Positions 24,179 through 35,200 of a DNA stretch of 64,000 nt are shown here, one piece after another (within the stretch, counting starts at the first letter, position 1; the number at the start of each line of letters is the position of its first letter). Below the pieces are notes generated by a model that was not told the DNA's origin, did no database searches, and saw nothing but the letters and a program-made list of their open reading frames with translations. The DNA lies in contig JAVTLE010000021.1 in assembly GCA_033439295.1 (NCBI GenBank), forward strand, positions 1,302,009-1,366,008. The letters are read 5' to 3'. Position numbers and translations under genes: made by a program. The stretch is from Deuterostichococcus epilithicus (taxonomy: Eukaryota; Chlorophyta; Trebouxiophyceae; Prasiolales; Stichococcaceae).

Positions 24179-27100
24179 ATGACGACAAAAGCGAACGACA
24201 AGTTCGAGCGGCTAGGCAAGAACAACTACGCCGCATGGAGCCTGCGCGCGAAGGCGCAGCTGACCATCAAGGGTCACTGGACTGCCATCAGCACCCCTGG
24301 AGCAGCCACGACCGAATCATCGGATACGGCGCTCAGCTACCTAACCATGTGGGTCGGGGACAACCACCTGCCTATCATCGAAAGATGCGAGACAGCAGCT
24401 GAGGCGTGGCGGCAGCTGAAGTCCATCTATCAGGCAAGCAGCAAGGCGCAAGCCCTCCTGCTCAAGCAGCAAATGGCCGCGCTGCACATGCAGCCGGACG
24501 AAAACGTGGAAACGTACGTGGCGCGCGCGCGCGCCATCGCCAACCAGCTGCAATCCGCCGGCAGCTCAGTCACTGACCAGGACGTGCTGCTCAGCATCCT
24601 GAACGGCCTGCCGCCGGACTACGCAGTTATCAGGACTACCCTCACGACGTCCGACGATGACGTCACGCTGGAAGCGGCCCTTTCCAAGCTGCTGACCGTC
24701 GAGGCGCAGCACAAGCAGACATCCCTGTACGAGGCTAGCAAGGCTTTCAGCGCCTTCAGCAACGGCCGCGGGCGCTCAGCTGCAGCCCAGAAGGCGCCGT
24801 CCGGCACGAGGACCTCCACACGTGAGACACGCGAGTGCCACTACTGCCACAAGAAGGGCCATCTCAAGCGCGACTGCCGCAGCCGCCAGCGAGACGAGCG
24901 CAACGGCAACGCGCCGACTACCAGCACAGTGGCCCTGCCTGCTGTCGCAGCGCCCACCGCCGACCACTGGGCTTTCTCCGCTATCTCCACTACCAAGCGC
25001 AACCAGTGGATACTCGACTCCGGCGCCTCCGACCACATCACGAACGACTACGGGTGCCTACAGAACCCACGGCCGCCGCCGCAGCCGATGACAATCACCT
25101 TCGGCAGCGGCAGCGCTCCCGTCACCGCCATCGGTGAAGTGTATCTGCCCACAAGCTACCATCGCTTCAAGGCGATCACCCTCCAGAACGTCCTCTACGT
25201 CGAGAGCGCAGCGGCAAATCTTCTATCTGTTAAGCGAGCAACCGCTGCAGGCGTCAACGTGAACTTCAGCCCCCAAGGTGCTGTCATCGAAAGTGGCGAC
25301 AACACCATTGCAATCGCGACGTGCAAGGGCAGCAGTGTGTACGAGCTGGGCTGCATCGGCGACCCAGTGAACCAGCCACAAAGCTTCCTCGGCATGAGAC
25401 CCAAGGAGCTTGAAGCGGCACCCACAGCGGCACCCACAGCGGCATCCACAGCGGCAACCACTGCGGCATCCACGGCGGCGCCCAGGACAGCGCGCAAGGG
25501 GCGCAGGGCACCCACTGCCCAAGTCGCCATCACGGAAACGCCCGAATTGTGGCACCGTCGCTACGGTCACCTCGGCTACCAAAACCTCAGGCGGCTGGCA
25601 GCCAAGGACATGGTCATCGGCATGAAGACCACCGCCGCGGAGTTCACGGATGCCGCACCACCGACGTGCGAGCCATGCATTGAGGCGAAGCAGCAGCGCT
25701 CCCCACACTCGTCGTCATCGAGTGTGAGCAACACTCCTCTACAGCTGCTGCACCTGGACTTGCAAGGGCCGATGCAAGTTCCATCTCTGGGCGGAGCGGT
25801 GTACGTCGCCACCTATCTGGACGACCACTCCAAGCTGTCAGTCGTCAAGCCCATCAAGGCGAAGAGCGAAACCACGGTCACCACGATCGCTGTGATCAAC
25901 GAGCTGGAGACACAGACCGGTCTCCGGCTGCGCGCCATCCGCACCGACAATGGGACCGAGTACATCAACAAGGACCTCGGCGCCTTCCTCAAAAGCAAGG
26001 GCATCGTGCATCAAACCACGATGACCTACACCCCTGAGCAAAATGGCGCAGCTGAGCGGCTCAATCGGACCATCATGGATCGAGCCCGGGCGATGCTGTC
26101 CGACACTGGCATGCCAGCCAACACATGGGCTGAGGCTGTCCTGACTGCCAACTACATCCGCAACCGCTCCCCCACGGTCAGTGGGCAGCGGACTCCGTGG
26201 GAGTTGTTCTACGGCAAGAAGCCCAACGTGGGCCACATGCGGGTGTTTGGCGCCACTGCGTACGCTCTGGTGCCATTGCCACTGAGGCGAAAGCTGGACA
26301 GTCACACACGCCGCGGACGCTTCGTCGGCTACCAACCCAACAGCAAGGGTTACCGCATCCTCCTCAGTTCGGGCGAGATTGTCATCTCGAATGATGTCAT
26401 CTTCGATGAGACTGGCGGCAAGCTAGGCGGAGCAAAGCCTGCCACCTACCCAGCAGATGAGCTGCCACCCGCTGATGCCGACGAGACTGATGCCGAGACC
26501 ACCGACACAGACGACCCTGCCGGCATGGAGGCCCCTGCCGCTGACGACGCCAACAGCATCGACGCCGACAATGACACTATGGAACCCATGGACACCAACG
26601 TCGCGCATACTCGCCGCACAAGGCGTGCATGGCAGCCCACGCGTCGGGCACTCGAGGCTCAAGGCTACACCGCAGCCGCGGAGCCCATTGAGCCACTCAC
26701 CTACGAAGAAGCCGTCGCATCCCCACAAGCTGACGCATGGCGTGCGGCAATGCAAGATGAGCTGGCCTCCCTCTCGTCACACGATACGTGGGATTACACC
26801 CAGCTGCCACCTGGCACGCGGCCGATCCCAGTAAAATGGGTCTACAAAATCAAGCGCAACGCCGATGGCTCCATCGTGCGCTACAAGGCACGGCTCGTGG
26901 CGAAGGGTTTCCGCCAGCGCGAGGGCATCGACTTCGAAGAAGTTTTCGCCCCAGTGAGCAAGCACACCACCCTGCGCGCCCTTCTGGCTCTGACTGCCGT
27001 CAAGGACCTGGAGCTCCACCAACTTGACATCAAGACCGCCTTCCTCAATGGCGAGATTGAGGAGGAAGTGTACATCAACCAACCCCCGGGATACGGCAAC

Positions 27101-28243
27101 GGCGAAGCCAACACGGTGTGCCGCCTCAACAAGGCACTGTATGGCCTGCGCCAAGCCCCACGTGCCTGGCATCTCTGCCTGCGGGAGTCGCTCGTAGCGG
27201 CTGGCTTCGTGGCTGCATCCGCGGACCCGAGCCTCTACACCTCCACCAACAAAGATGGCGACACAACATACATCCTAGTCTACGTGGATGACATGCTGGT
27301 GGCGGCGCCTACCATGGAATGCATCACACGCGCCAAAGCTGTCATCACCGACGCCTTTGAGGCGCACGACTTGGGCGAGGCGAGGATCTTCCTCAACATG
27401 AAGATTGAGCGCAACCGCGGCAACCGCACCATCAAGCTAAGCCAAGAAAGGCTGGCTGACACATTGGTGCAACACTACGGCCTGGCTGACGGCAAGACAC
27501 GCACCGCGCCCATCACTCCCGGCGCGCTGCTGAGTGCCGACGGCGGCGAGCCCCTCACCACCGACATGGCAGGGCACTACACCCACTTGGTGGGTAGTAT
27601 CCTCTACCTCAGCACGTGCACGCGGCCAGACCTGGCGCACGCTGCTGGCGCCTTGTCAAGGTACATGGCCAAGCCCACCTCAGCGCACTGGCACGTAGCC
27701 AAGGGCGTTCTGCGCTACATCGCGAACACTAAGACCAAGGGCCTCACCTTCAACGACTACAAAGGGAGCGAGCGCCCTCCTCCCATCATTGGCTATACTG
27801 ATGCTGACTACGCTGGAGACCTGGACAGCCGCCGCTCGACGTCCGGCTTCGTCTTCATGCTCTATGGCGGGGCTGTTAGCTGGCTCAGCAAGCGGCAGAG
27901 CACAGTCGCTACATCCACCGCTGAAGCCGAGTACATGGCAGCCGGCATGAGCGTCAAGGAAGCGATCAACCTACGACAACTGCTCGTCGACTTCGGAATG
28001 GGCCAACAGACGATCACCATCCTCGCTGACAACCAGAGTGCAATCAAGATGCTCAAGAACCCAGTGGCGTCCTCACGCACAAAGCATATCGACGTCATCT
28101 ACCACTTCGCAAGGGAGCGTGTAGCCCGCCAAGACGTCAAATTCAAGTATGTGAAAACCGAGAAGATGCTGGCCGACATGCTGACGAAGCCCGTGCCCAA
28201 GGGCAAGCTGGATGTATGCTGCAATGGCATCGGCATGGGCTGA
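24179..28243 (+). CDS. Copia gag-pol polyprotein
   Basis: A single frame of about 1354 residues from the first in-frame ATG (24179) to TGA at 28241-28243. Domains in order: gag capsid-like region (about residues 10-210); CCHC zinc knuckle CHYCHKKGHLKRDC (about 219); aspartic protease with LDSGASDH (about 278); pre-integrase HHCC region WHRRYGHLG (about 457); integrase core with DLQG, RTDNGTEY and PEQNGAAER supplying the DDE triad (about 526, 588, 618); reverse transcriptase KWVYKIKR to YVDDML (about 887-1035); RNase H with TDADYAG and STAEAEYMA (about 1206-1247). All catalytic motifs look intact. Gag and pol are fused without a frameshift, so the Gag:Pol ratio must be set some other way, for example by splicing or proteolysis. 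Confidence 0.97.
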   Translation: MTTKANDKFERLGKNNYAAWSLRAKAQLTIKGHWTAISTPGAATTESSDTALSYLTMWVGDNHLPIIERCETAAEAWRQLKSIYQASSKAQALLLKQQMAALHMQPDENVETYVARARAIANQLQSAGSSVTDQDVLLSILNGLPPDYAVIRTTLTTSDDDVTLEAALSKLLTVEAQHKQTSLYEASKAFSAFSNGRGRSAAAQKAPSGTRTSTRETRECHYCHKKGHLKRDCRSRQRDERNGNAPTTSTVALPAVAAPTADHWAFSAISTTKRNQWILDSGASDHITNDYGCLQNPRPPPQPMTITFGSGSAPVTAIGEVYLPTSYHRFKAITLQNVLYVESAAANLLSVKRATAAGVNVNFSPQGAVIESGDNTIAIATCKGSSVYELGCIGDPVNQPQSFLGMRPKELEAAPTAAPTAASTAATTAASTAAPRTARKGRRAPTAQVAITETPELWHRRYGHLGYQNLRRLAAKDMVIGMKTTAAEFTDAAPPTCEPCIEAKQQRSPHSSSSSVSNTPLQLLHLDLQGPMQVPSLGGAVYVATYLDDHSKLSVVKPIKAKSETTVTTIAVINELETQTGLRLRAIRTDNGTEYINKDLGAFLKSKGIVHQTTMTYTPEQNGAAERLNRTIMDRARAMLSDTGMPANTWAEAVLTANYIRNRSPTVSGQRTPWELFYGKKPNVGHMRVFGATAYALVPLPLRRKLDSHTRRGRFVGYQPNSKGYRILLSSGEIVISNDVIFDETGGKLGGAKPATYPADELPPADADETDAETTDTDDPAGMEAPAADDANSIDADNDTMEPMDTNVAHTRRTRRAWQPTRRALEAQGYTAAAEPIEPLTYEEAVASPQADAWRAAMQDELASLSSHDTWDYTQLPPGTRPIPVKWVYKIKRNADGSIVRYKARLVAKGFRQREGIDFEEVFAPVSKHTTLRALLALTAVKDLELHQLDIKTAFLNGEIEEEVYINQPPGYGNGEANTVCRLNKALYGLRQAPRAWHLCLRESLVAAGFVAASADPSLYTSTNKDGDTTYILVYVDDMLVAAPTMECITRAKAVITDAFEAHDLGEARIFLNMKIERNRGNRTIKLSQERLADTLVQHYGLADGKTRTAPITPGALLSADGGEPLTTDMAGHYTHLVGSILYLSTCTRPDLAHAAGALSRYMAKPTSAHWHVAKGVLRYIANTKTKGLTFNDYKGSERPPPIIGYTDADYAGDLDSRRSTSGFVFMLYGGAVSWLSKRQSTVATSTAEAEYMAAGMSVKEAINLRQLLVDFGMGQQTITILADNQSAIKMLKNPVASSRTKHIDVIYHFARERVARQDVKFKYVKTEKMLADMLTKPVPKGKLDVCCNGIGMG

Positions 28244-28366
28244 TGAATCAAAACCACAAAACGGGAGCGCCAGCATCCATGTCTGGGTTAAAATGATCTC
28301 GTTACTTTAGCCAGGAAAGCCTGAGCACCTCGCATGATATGGAGCATTGGTACTGAACAATTCCGC

Positions 28367-28373
28367 GTGGGAG
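28367..28373 (+). promoter_or_regulatory. Polypurine tract
   Basis: GTGGGAG directly precedes the TGTTGAG start of the 3' LTR, the expected place and composition for the plus-strand primer of reverse transcription, though it is short. Confidence 0.6.
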
Positions 28374-28626
28374 TGTTGAGATTAGTGCATTAAGGTCGGT
28401 ATTGTTAGCACCTAATGGCACAGCTCATTATGTTCAGCACGTGTTGATTGAGCTGCACCTGACGTGAAGCGAGTGCAGCAGCTCTAGCAGCTTCGATGAG
28501 CTAAACGCGAGAACCTTCCGTATTGATAGTATAAGAGCACTCGACGTGCTCATAACTGTAAGCCTTCCGTCTCCTCACACCGAACTCTGTGCGACTATCT
28601 CCGTCTAGTTCACAGAACATTCAACA
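28374..28626 (+). repeat. 3' LTR of the copia element
   Basis: 253 bp, reads identical to the 5' LTR (offset exactly 4580). Followed by the CTCAT target duplication at 28627-28631. Confidence 0.97.
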
Positions 28627-28631
28627 CTCAT

Positions 28632-29932
28632 CGACCCTCTGTGAAGACTCGTCAGCCAAGCTCACAATTGCAGGCATGCCGCTGCTGAACATGTGCAGAC
28701 CTGGGGTGAGCAATGGCGGTGCCTCCCAGGACTTGACGCCCGGCTGCGCCTGCCTGTGGCTGCCGGGCCGCGAAGGCTGCTTCGGTGAACACCTGCTGCA
28801 GCGCATGCATGACGTGAGCACTAGAAACAGGCGCCGTGCGGCGGGCGGGAGCTAGTCACTGGGATTTTGCAACGTACAGTTCGCCTGCTGTACCAAGCAG
28901 CGAAGAGGTTGATCGCGTCGATTGACCGCTTTCTTCACAGATTTATGTTGTGATCAATTCATGTGCCAAAGCAAGTTTCTCCGATGTAAAATCTGCCACA
29001 TACAGCACATGGCTGTCCGAGGAAGCAACCGCCGGATTTGCTGTCTGACAAGGCTGTGCTGAGCACGACCAAGAGGGCCTGCATTCCGAAACTGTCAAAT
29101 TCCCGACGCCTTTGTGTGCAACACGGCTCAACGCATCCGCTGCCTGACCCTGGGGCGCGCAGGAGCGCCCAGTGCCGTGTCACAGTGTTCTGCGAAGCAC
29201 GGCACGTCCGCGCGGGCGCGCCCCACCGTCCTGACCTCGGCGGTCCAAGGGCAGGCAAACCGCGGGCCAAAATTCTGCCGAGGCGGAGCCGCTCACCTCC
29301 GGTGTCGATCGGCGCGCGGTCCTCTGTCACGATGACCCGGCAGCAGCCGTAAAGCTGCTCAGCCTCGGGCAGCTCGCGGCCGGTCGCCAGACAAAAGTCC
29401 AGCGTGTGATTGAACAGCACGATCGTGCGTTTGTGCACAGCGTTAACGGTGTCCACGACCGTCCTCGATGCTGCAAGCAGCCGCTTGCTTTTGACGCCTG
29501 CATTCAGCGTGCGCAGGACCGTGGAATAGTCCGCCCCGCTGCTGGGGCCACCCAATTCCGAAGCTCTGCGGCGGAGGTGCTGCGGCAGGGGCAACGGCGG
29601 GATTTACGGCGGCCAAAACTCAGCTGGCTACCCCGACCTACCTAAATGTCGCATCTGCCAGCCGCTGCGAGGTTTTGTGGTGCAGCCTGGCTTCGCTCCG
29701 GCTGCACCGCCTCGAGTGCTGCCACATGTCGCGCGGTCCCAGGGTGCCCTTGTCGGTTTTTGCCCTCGGCAGTCGCCTCGAGGCGCAATAACCTCGAAGG
29801 CCCTTCTTCCTGGGAGAAGTTGGCAATGCGCTTGCAGTGCCTGTCGAGGTTGCGTCTCGCGTCCGTTTGTTGCTGCTGCTGCTTTTGAGATTTCGCACCA
29901 GTGTCGGGCTACGCCCGAAGCTGGAGGTCGGC
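28632..29932. other. Region right of the retrotransposon, no firm gene
   Basis: Contains the tentative minus-strand exon described at 29297-29470 and an open plus-strand stretch at 28676-28855 with no recognised motif. It also holds the upstream region of the U-box gene that starts at 29933. Confidence 0.35.
29297..29470 (-). CDS. Unrecognised minus-strand exon (tentative)
   Basis: This stretch has an acceptor-like CAG on its 5' side, a GT donor (GGAG/GTGAGC) on its 3' side, and an open frame with a protein-like composition (VHKRTIVLFNHTLDFCLATG, then CCRVIVTEDRAPIDTG). The same frame stays open down to 28959. I do not recognise the family, and I found neither a start exon nor a convincing terminal exon. 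It may be a gene remnant, or one split by the adjacent retroelement. Confidence 0.3.
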
Positions 29933-31649
29933 ATGGCGGCGGGAGCCGACCCTTTCACAGACTCCGACTCGGCGGACATGCTTGTGGACGAGTCCAGCGA
30001 CGGCGAGGCTGGTGATGAGCCGCCGAGTCGGGCGGATTCCTGCGACGTCAGCACCGCCACGTTCCTCAGGGTAGCTCGTGCAGACACTCTCCTCCTCAAT
30101 TCTGCATCATCGTATTCCGGTGCAGGTTGCAGTGGTACAGCCGAAATGTCGATTGCGTCTGTGTCTGCGTCCTCTGCTCACCATAGGCTACGTACCTCCC
30201 CGCCTCATCCACAACCAGCTGCCATGCAGACGCGAACGTGGCGGCGTCGCCGCTGCATCATGGGCACGGCATGTGTCTCCGTTTTCTACCTGCAACATGC
30301 GTTGCGGTGCTGGCCCAAATGGTCTGTTGTTGTTGGGCGCAGGCGCTAGGTTTCGGGGACGACAGCCTGCTGTTTCGGAGGTGCACAGCCGCCAAGTACG
30401 CATCTGCCTTCGACAACTTCCAGGAGGCGCTGCGCAGCTGGCAGGTCGTTCTGGCGGCCGGCGACAGGGACCTGTTGGTCGTGCCGCTCGTGTACGGATC
30501 TTACGCCTCGCGCTGCTGCGTCGAAGGTGGGGCGGAACGAGCGCACTCTGCGTTGCATGAGTGTCAGCTGCAAGCTGCTCCACAGCTCTTGCGCTGGCGG
30601 CGCATGAGGTCGCAGACTGTTTCCTGCGATCATCCGCATACTCTGTTGGTGCTTGAGTGCTGTATGTCATGCACGATCTCAGTCGACTGGCCGTCCTCGA
30701 GCCTGTCTCCTGCAACCCACCGAGTTGCCTGATCGAGTAGCACCGCCTCGACGCCGTTCACGGCAGGTTGCGACATCGACCTCATCATCTTCGTCGTGCC
30801 CGAATCGGACGACAACGACTTGCTGCGTGGTTTCTTCGGCACCATCGACCGCGGCGCAGCCCTCCCGGCAGTCGGTCCCAGCTGCTTCCGCAGCCACCTG
30901 CAGGCCGCGCGGTTGTGAGTCTCGGCGAGAAGTGCGGGCACAGGCCAGTCTGAGGTGAGAGTGAACGTCGCTAGACCACCAGCACCAGTTGCGTGCAGCG
31001 GCAGTCAGCTGACGTTTGCAGACATTCTGGCAAGTCGTGCCTCAGTCGTGGCCCGCCAGCTGGCTCCGCACCAGGTGAACATGACAGAACAGATCGTCAT
31101 TGCGTGCTGACGTCATTGCGTGCTGACTTGCGATGCTGATGGACTTGCGATGACATGGCCCATTCAGTGACATGCCGGCATTGACCACTACGCCACCAGC
31201 ACAACCTCTCATTGATGACATCGACGGTGGTGATTGCAGGTGCCTGCTGCGGCATGGCTGAGCTCTTCAGCAACGAGCGCCGGGAGTGCCACTGCACTTT
31301 TGGAAGCATTGCTCTTTGGGACAGGCGGCCTGGAAGAAATGCTATGCTGCTGTGTCCAATTTCCCAGGTATGTTGTGTGTCATTTCTGGACATCTCTCAG
31401 TTGGCTAGGGGAACGACCTGACGTGCCCATTTGGACGCACTCATGCACCGCCCTCTGCAGGACATCATGTCAGACCCGGTGCTATGCATGGACGGCCACA
31501 CCTACGAACGCGCCGACATCGAACGATGGTTTGAGGAGCACGACACCTCGCCGATCACCGGCGCGGCCGTCAGCGACCGGCGCACGCATGTCCCGAATAA
31601 TGCGCTGCGCTCGGTGATTGGGCTGTTCCACCGCTACCACCTCGGCTGA
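29933..31649 (+). CDS. U-box protein with acidic N-terminus (probable E3 ubiquitin ligase)
   Basis: Exons: 29933-30070 (46 codons, acidic, MAAGADPFTDSDSAD), 30343-30526, 31240-31367 and 31461-31649 (TGA). Phases of all four are compatible, but an extra exon between 30526 and 31240 is possible. Exon 2 contains KYASAFDNFQEALRSWQVVL, which looks like one TPR-type helical pair. The C-terminus is a good U-box: LLCPISQ / DIMSDPVLCMDGHTYERADI, then ERWFEEHDTSPITG and NNALRSVI. If the TPR reading is right, the architecture recalls CHIP-type ligases, which join chaperones to ubiquitylation, but a single repeat is weak evidence. Confidence 0.7.
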
Positions 31650-32244
31650 ACAGATCCTATCTTCTTGCTAGGAACTGCAGAGGATTCCTTTGCCCTTCCA
31701 GAGAGAAACCCAGGAGATCATCGGCATGACATGCCAAGCAGTGGTGGTGACACCGAGACGGTCAGCCCTGAAACCCGTGTGATTTTGCATGCATGCGTAC
31801 TTGCTTTCTTGCTTCCCTTTCCACTGTGCGGCTGACAAGATGGGCATAAACTTCCTGTCATCTTGCAAGCCCGAAGACGTTTTACGATTGCTAAGAACTG
31901 AAGCTAGCTCATGACCGAGACGCTGCATTTGGGGGCAGTCTGGTCCCCTGGCACAGGAGACTGTGCGCCACATTCAATTCACATGGACCGTCCGCGAAGA
32001 TGATTGAGATCAGCCAAGTAGTAGACGCCGTAAGCGGTGCCATGGGCATCACGCGCAGCGCCTCGGTTTCACACGGGTCGGCGGTGCCATGCGGCTGTCG
32101 CTGCACAGTACCTCGCTGCATCGAAATGGTGCCCTGCTGATTGCACTCTCGCTGTGCCAGCGACTGCCTCCTAGAGCACCAGCCGCCTCCTGCGCCCCAG
32201 CCACCGACGCCGGACGCTGGGTGACGGTCATTGCTTCATCTGGT
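31650..32244. other. Intergenic, convergent 3' ends
   Basis: Lies between the ends of the U-box gene (+) and CCT8 (-). No gene or notable repeat seen. Confidence 0.5.
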
Positions 32245-35200
32245 TCAGTCCTCGTCCATGGGGCCAGGCGCGCGGGGCTTGGGGCCGCCCGCCTGCTTGG
32301 CCATGATGATCTGGTCCACCTTGAGCACCGTCACCGCCGCGTCCGCCGCTAGCCGGAGCGCCCACCTTCACATCGACATGCGCTGGGGTGAACCTCGGTT
32401 GCAAGAGCTTTGCCGATGAGATGTGCCAACCGGGACATCCGGGACTGCCCTTGTTCTTGGTTGCTGCCTGCTCTTGGCTGTTGGGCCCCGACCCAACCAG
32501 GCAGAACAACCGTGAAGCAACTGAAGAACGGATCGGCCTGCAGCCCTGCACGCCAACCCCACAATCCAGGTACCTGACAGCGCACGAGGCGCCAGCCCGG
32601 GCAGAGCTTGGATGCGATCCACAGGTATTTGAACAGGCCGGCGCACGTCCCAGCACCATCCAGCGAGGAGGGGGGGGGGGGGGGCACGCACCACTTGACG
32701 GAGTGCGGATCGGTGATGTCGTCTGCCGAGAGGTCCTTTGGCTCACCGCTCTCCACGTCCAGGCCCGCATTGGTCTGCCCCGCCGCATGCGCCGCATTGA
32801 GCGCCGACACCACGTCCGTCGCGTTCAGTCCTGCGACATGAGGAGGGAGGACCTCAGGCGCCAGTGGCGGGGGATGAGCTTGGGCAGTGGCCGCGCTCTG
32901 ACGGAGCGCCGACGCCACATGCGTCGCGTTCAGGACTGCGCACGCGGCGAGCAAGCGCCTCAGGGTTGGCAACACGCACAGGACATGGGAAGTTTGGTTT
33001 GTGCTCGAGGTTTCGAAAATGCCCATCTATGCGAGTCAGCTCACATTCGATAGGGCATCTGCGTGACAACGAGCACTTCACCTGGTCTGCCTGACACCAC
33101 GTGCTGCACACGTGACCGACTGAACATCGGTCCAGTGCCGGAGGGTGAAGGAGGTGTCAAGGCCATGGCGGCGCCTGACACAGGGTCCAGCGCACCTGAG
33201 TTCTCGGCGATGGTGCGCGGCACCACCTCCAGCGCGTCGGCAAACTGCGCGATCGCATACTGCTCCAGGCCCGTCTCCTTGGCGCCGTACGCCCGCAGCT
33301 GCCGCGCCACCTCCACCTCCAGCGCGCCGCCCGCCGGCACCGCCCGCGGGTCCCGGCACAGCGCCTGCGTGTGCGGGGCGCAGGGCAGGGTATGCCACAA
33401 GCTGGTGTGCATCTCCTTCCGGCAGTTTCGGACCTGGCTGGCGGCTTCCGTGGCCTGGGCCGCTGGGAGGCCGCCGGCGGCAGGCTGGCCTCCGCGCCCA
33501 GCCACCGCACCCGGCCACCATATGCGGGGAGCGAGGAGGAGTATCATGCCAAGTGCGCGGCGTGCGTCGCTGTGCCACTGCGGAACCAGCGGAACTCAGG
33601 CGCAGCAAGCTAAACACCTTGTAGGCGTTGACGCCGTCGTCGACGGCTCGCTCCAGGTCGTCCAGCAGGTTGTCGGTGGAGGCGCGCAGCACCACCGTGG
33701 CCACCTGGCCGCCGCCTGCGCCGGCCTCCGACGCCGCCTCGCCGCCCACCTGCCCCTCCGCCGCGCTGCTGGCGCCGCCCTGTGCGGTGCAGCGCGCTGG
33801 CTGGGCTCAGAGGGCCGCGGCGCACTGTGCCGAGGAGCTGCTCCGGGAGGCAGCGAGACTGGGCCTCGGCGGCTGACACAGCCTCGGGCAATGCACAGGT
33901 CTTCTGTCGTAGGACGGATGCACGCCGGGTCCCGCCCAGTCAGGCATCGAGCTGCGAGCCCGCCGAACTGGCAGAGGGAAGGAGCTGGTGAGAAAGGGTG
34001 GCGGGACTCGCCTGAGCGAGGACGGTGACGTTGGCGCCGCCCACCTCGCGCACCTCCAGCAGGCCCGCGTAGCCCAGCTCGTCGGCGCGGGGCTGCCCGA
34101 GGCTGACCAGGGCCGCGGCCCCCACCGCGCGGCAGAAGCGCCGCAGGTCGAACTTACTCGGTATCCTGCGAGTTCGAGCCGGCGGCGTGCGGTGTGAGCA
34201 AAGGGCACGGGCAGTGAACCCTTGCAAGACGTGCAAGACGTTGTCTGGTGCCACATCTTTCAGAGCACCGGGAGCGGCGCCGCCCAAGGGTCCTCCCTCG
34301 GAAATCACGCTCGTGCGTCAAGCTGGTGCTGTGCACAAGCCAATAGCATTCTTGGACGAGCAAGCCGGCCGCTGGTGCACTCCACCGGGTTCCCCACCTG
34401 AGGACCATGATGCCGTGCTTCTCCAGGAAGTGCATGGCCATCTCGCCGACGGCGGCGCCGGCGGCGACGACGGTCGCGCCGCTGTCCGCGACGCTCTGAA
34501 TCAGCTGAGCCAGCTTGTCCTCCTCTGACCGGCTGTAGTCCGTCAGCTCCTGGGCGTTGTGGATCAGCACCGTGCCCTGCGCGGAGGGCGATGAGGGTGA
34601 CGCATGAGGAAGCAGTCGGCCGCCTCTTTCCAGCTGCAAGTTCCAGGTCGGCGGCACCCTATGCTGGCTCCCGTGCAGGGCTTGTGCCTCAAGAGCCAGC
34701 GCTCAGCTGAGCAGGACAAACTGCTGGCTCCGACCACAGCGCTCTCGTTGGCAGGACGCGGACCCCAGCCGCTGACATGGGCAGCTGTGCAGCCTCGCAA
34801 GCCCTCACCTTCGTTTCCGTGCTGGTCGTGTCGATGCCCTGCGCGAAGACCGCCACCTTGGCGTTCTCAGCGCGCTTGACGGTGCCCTCGGCGTCGCGCT
34901 TCAGCACCATGCCTCGCACGACCGCGGAGTCTGTGACGCCGCCGCCGGGGACCTTGACCACCCGCACGTTGTCCACGTTGAAGCTGGCAGGATTCTTTGG
35001 GCACACCGCGATGCACGCCTGCATATCATTGGTTATGCAAAATGTTCTACGGGCGCCCCTTGGATGTCATACTGAGTAACTTGCTCTCATGTCCAGGCCA
35101 TTTGCAGTGAACAGTTCATGCTGAAGCTGCTTGGCAGAATCTAGAAGGCACCTGCCGAGCACACTTGCCCGATGAAGAGCCAACTATTGGCGCAGCATGC

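Larger units (their letters stand above)
23794..28626 (+). mobile_element. Complete Ty1/copia LTR retrotransposon
   Basis: 4833-bp element: 253-bp 5' LTR, primer-binding site, one long gag-pol frame, short purine tract and 253-bp 3' LTR, flanked by a CTCAT duplication. The order protease - integrase - reverse transcriptase - RNase H identifies Ty1/copia (Pseudoviridae), not gypsy. The two LTRs read as identical base for base and the coding frame has no stop or frameshift, so it inserted very recently and may be able to transpose. The polyprotein frame is moderately GC-rich and intron-free, unlike the host genes on either side. Confidence 0.97.

Noticed and set aside
24179-28243. Gypsy-type or bacterial group II RT element
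   Set aside because: Integrase precedes reverse transcriptase and there are LTRs with a target duplication, which is the Ty1/copia layout.
23290-29932. A single host gene split by the copia insertion
   Set aside because: Open frames on the two flanks (23561-23755 and 28676-28855) do not join in one frame across the CTCAT site and show no shared family.
30773-30915. Plus-strand stretch reading CDIDLIIFVVPESDDND as an exon of the second U-box gene
   Set aside because: The frame does not join the neighbouring exons in phase with usable splice sites, and the overlapping Ser/Thr-rich frame suggests chance.
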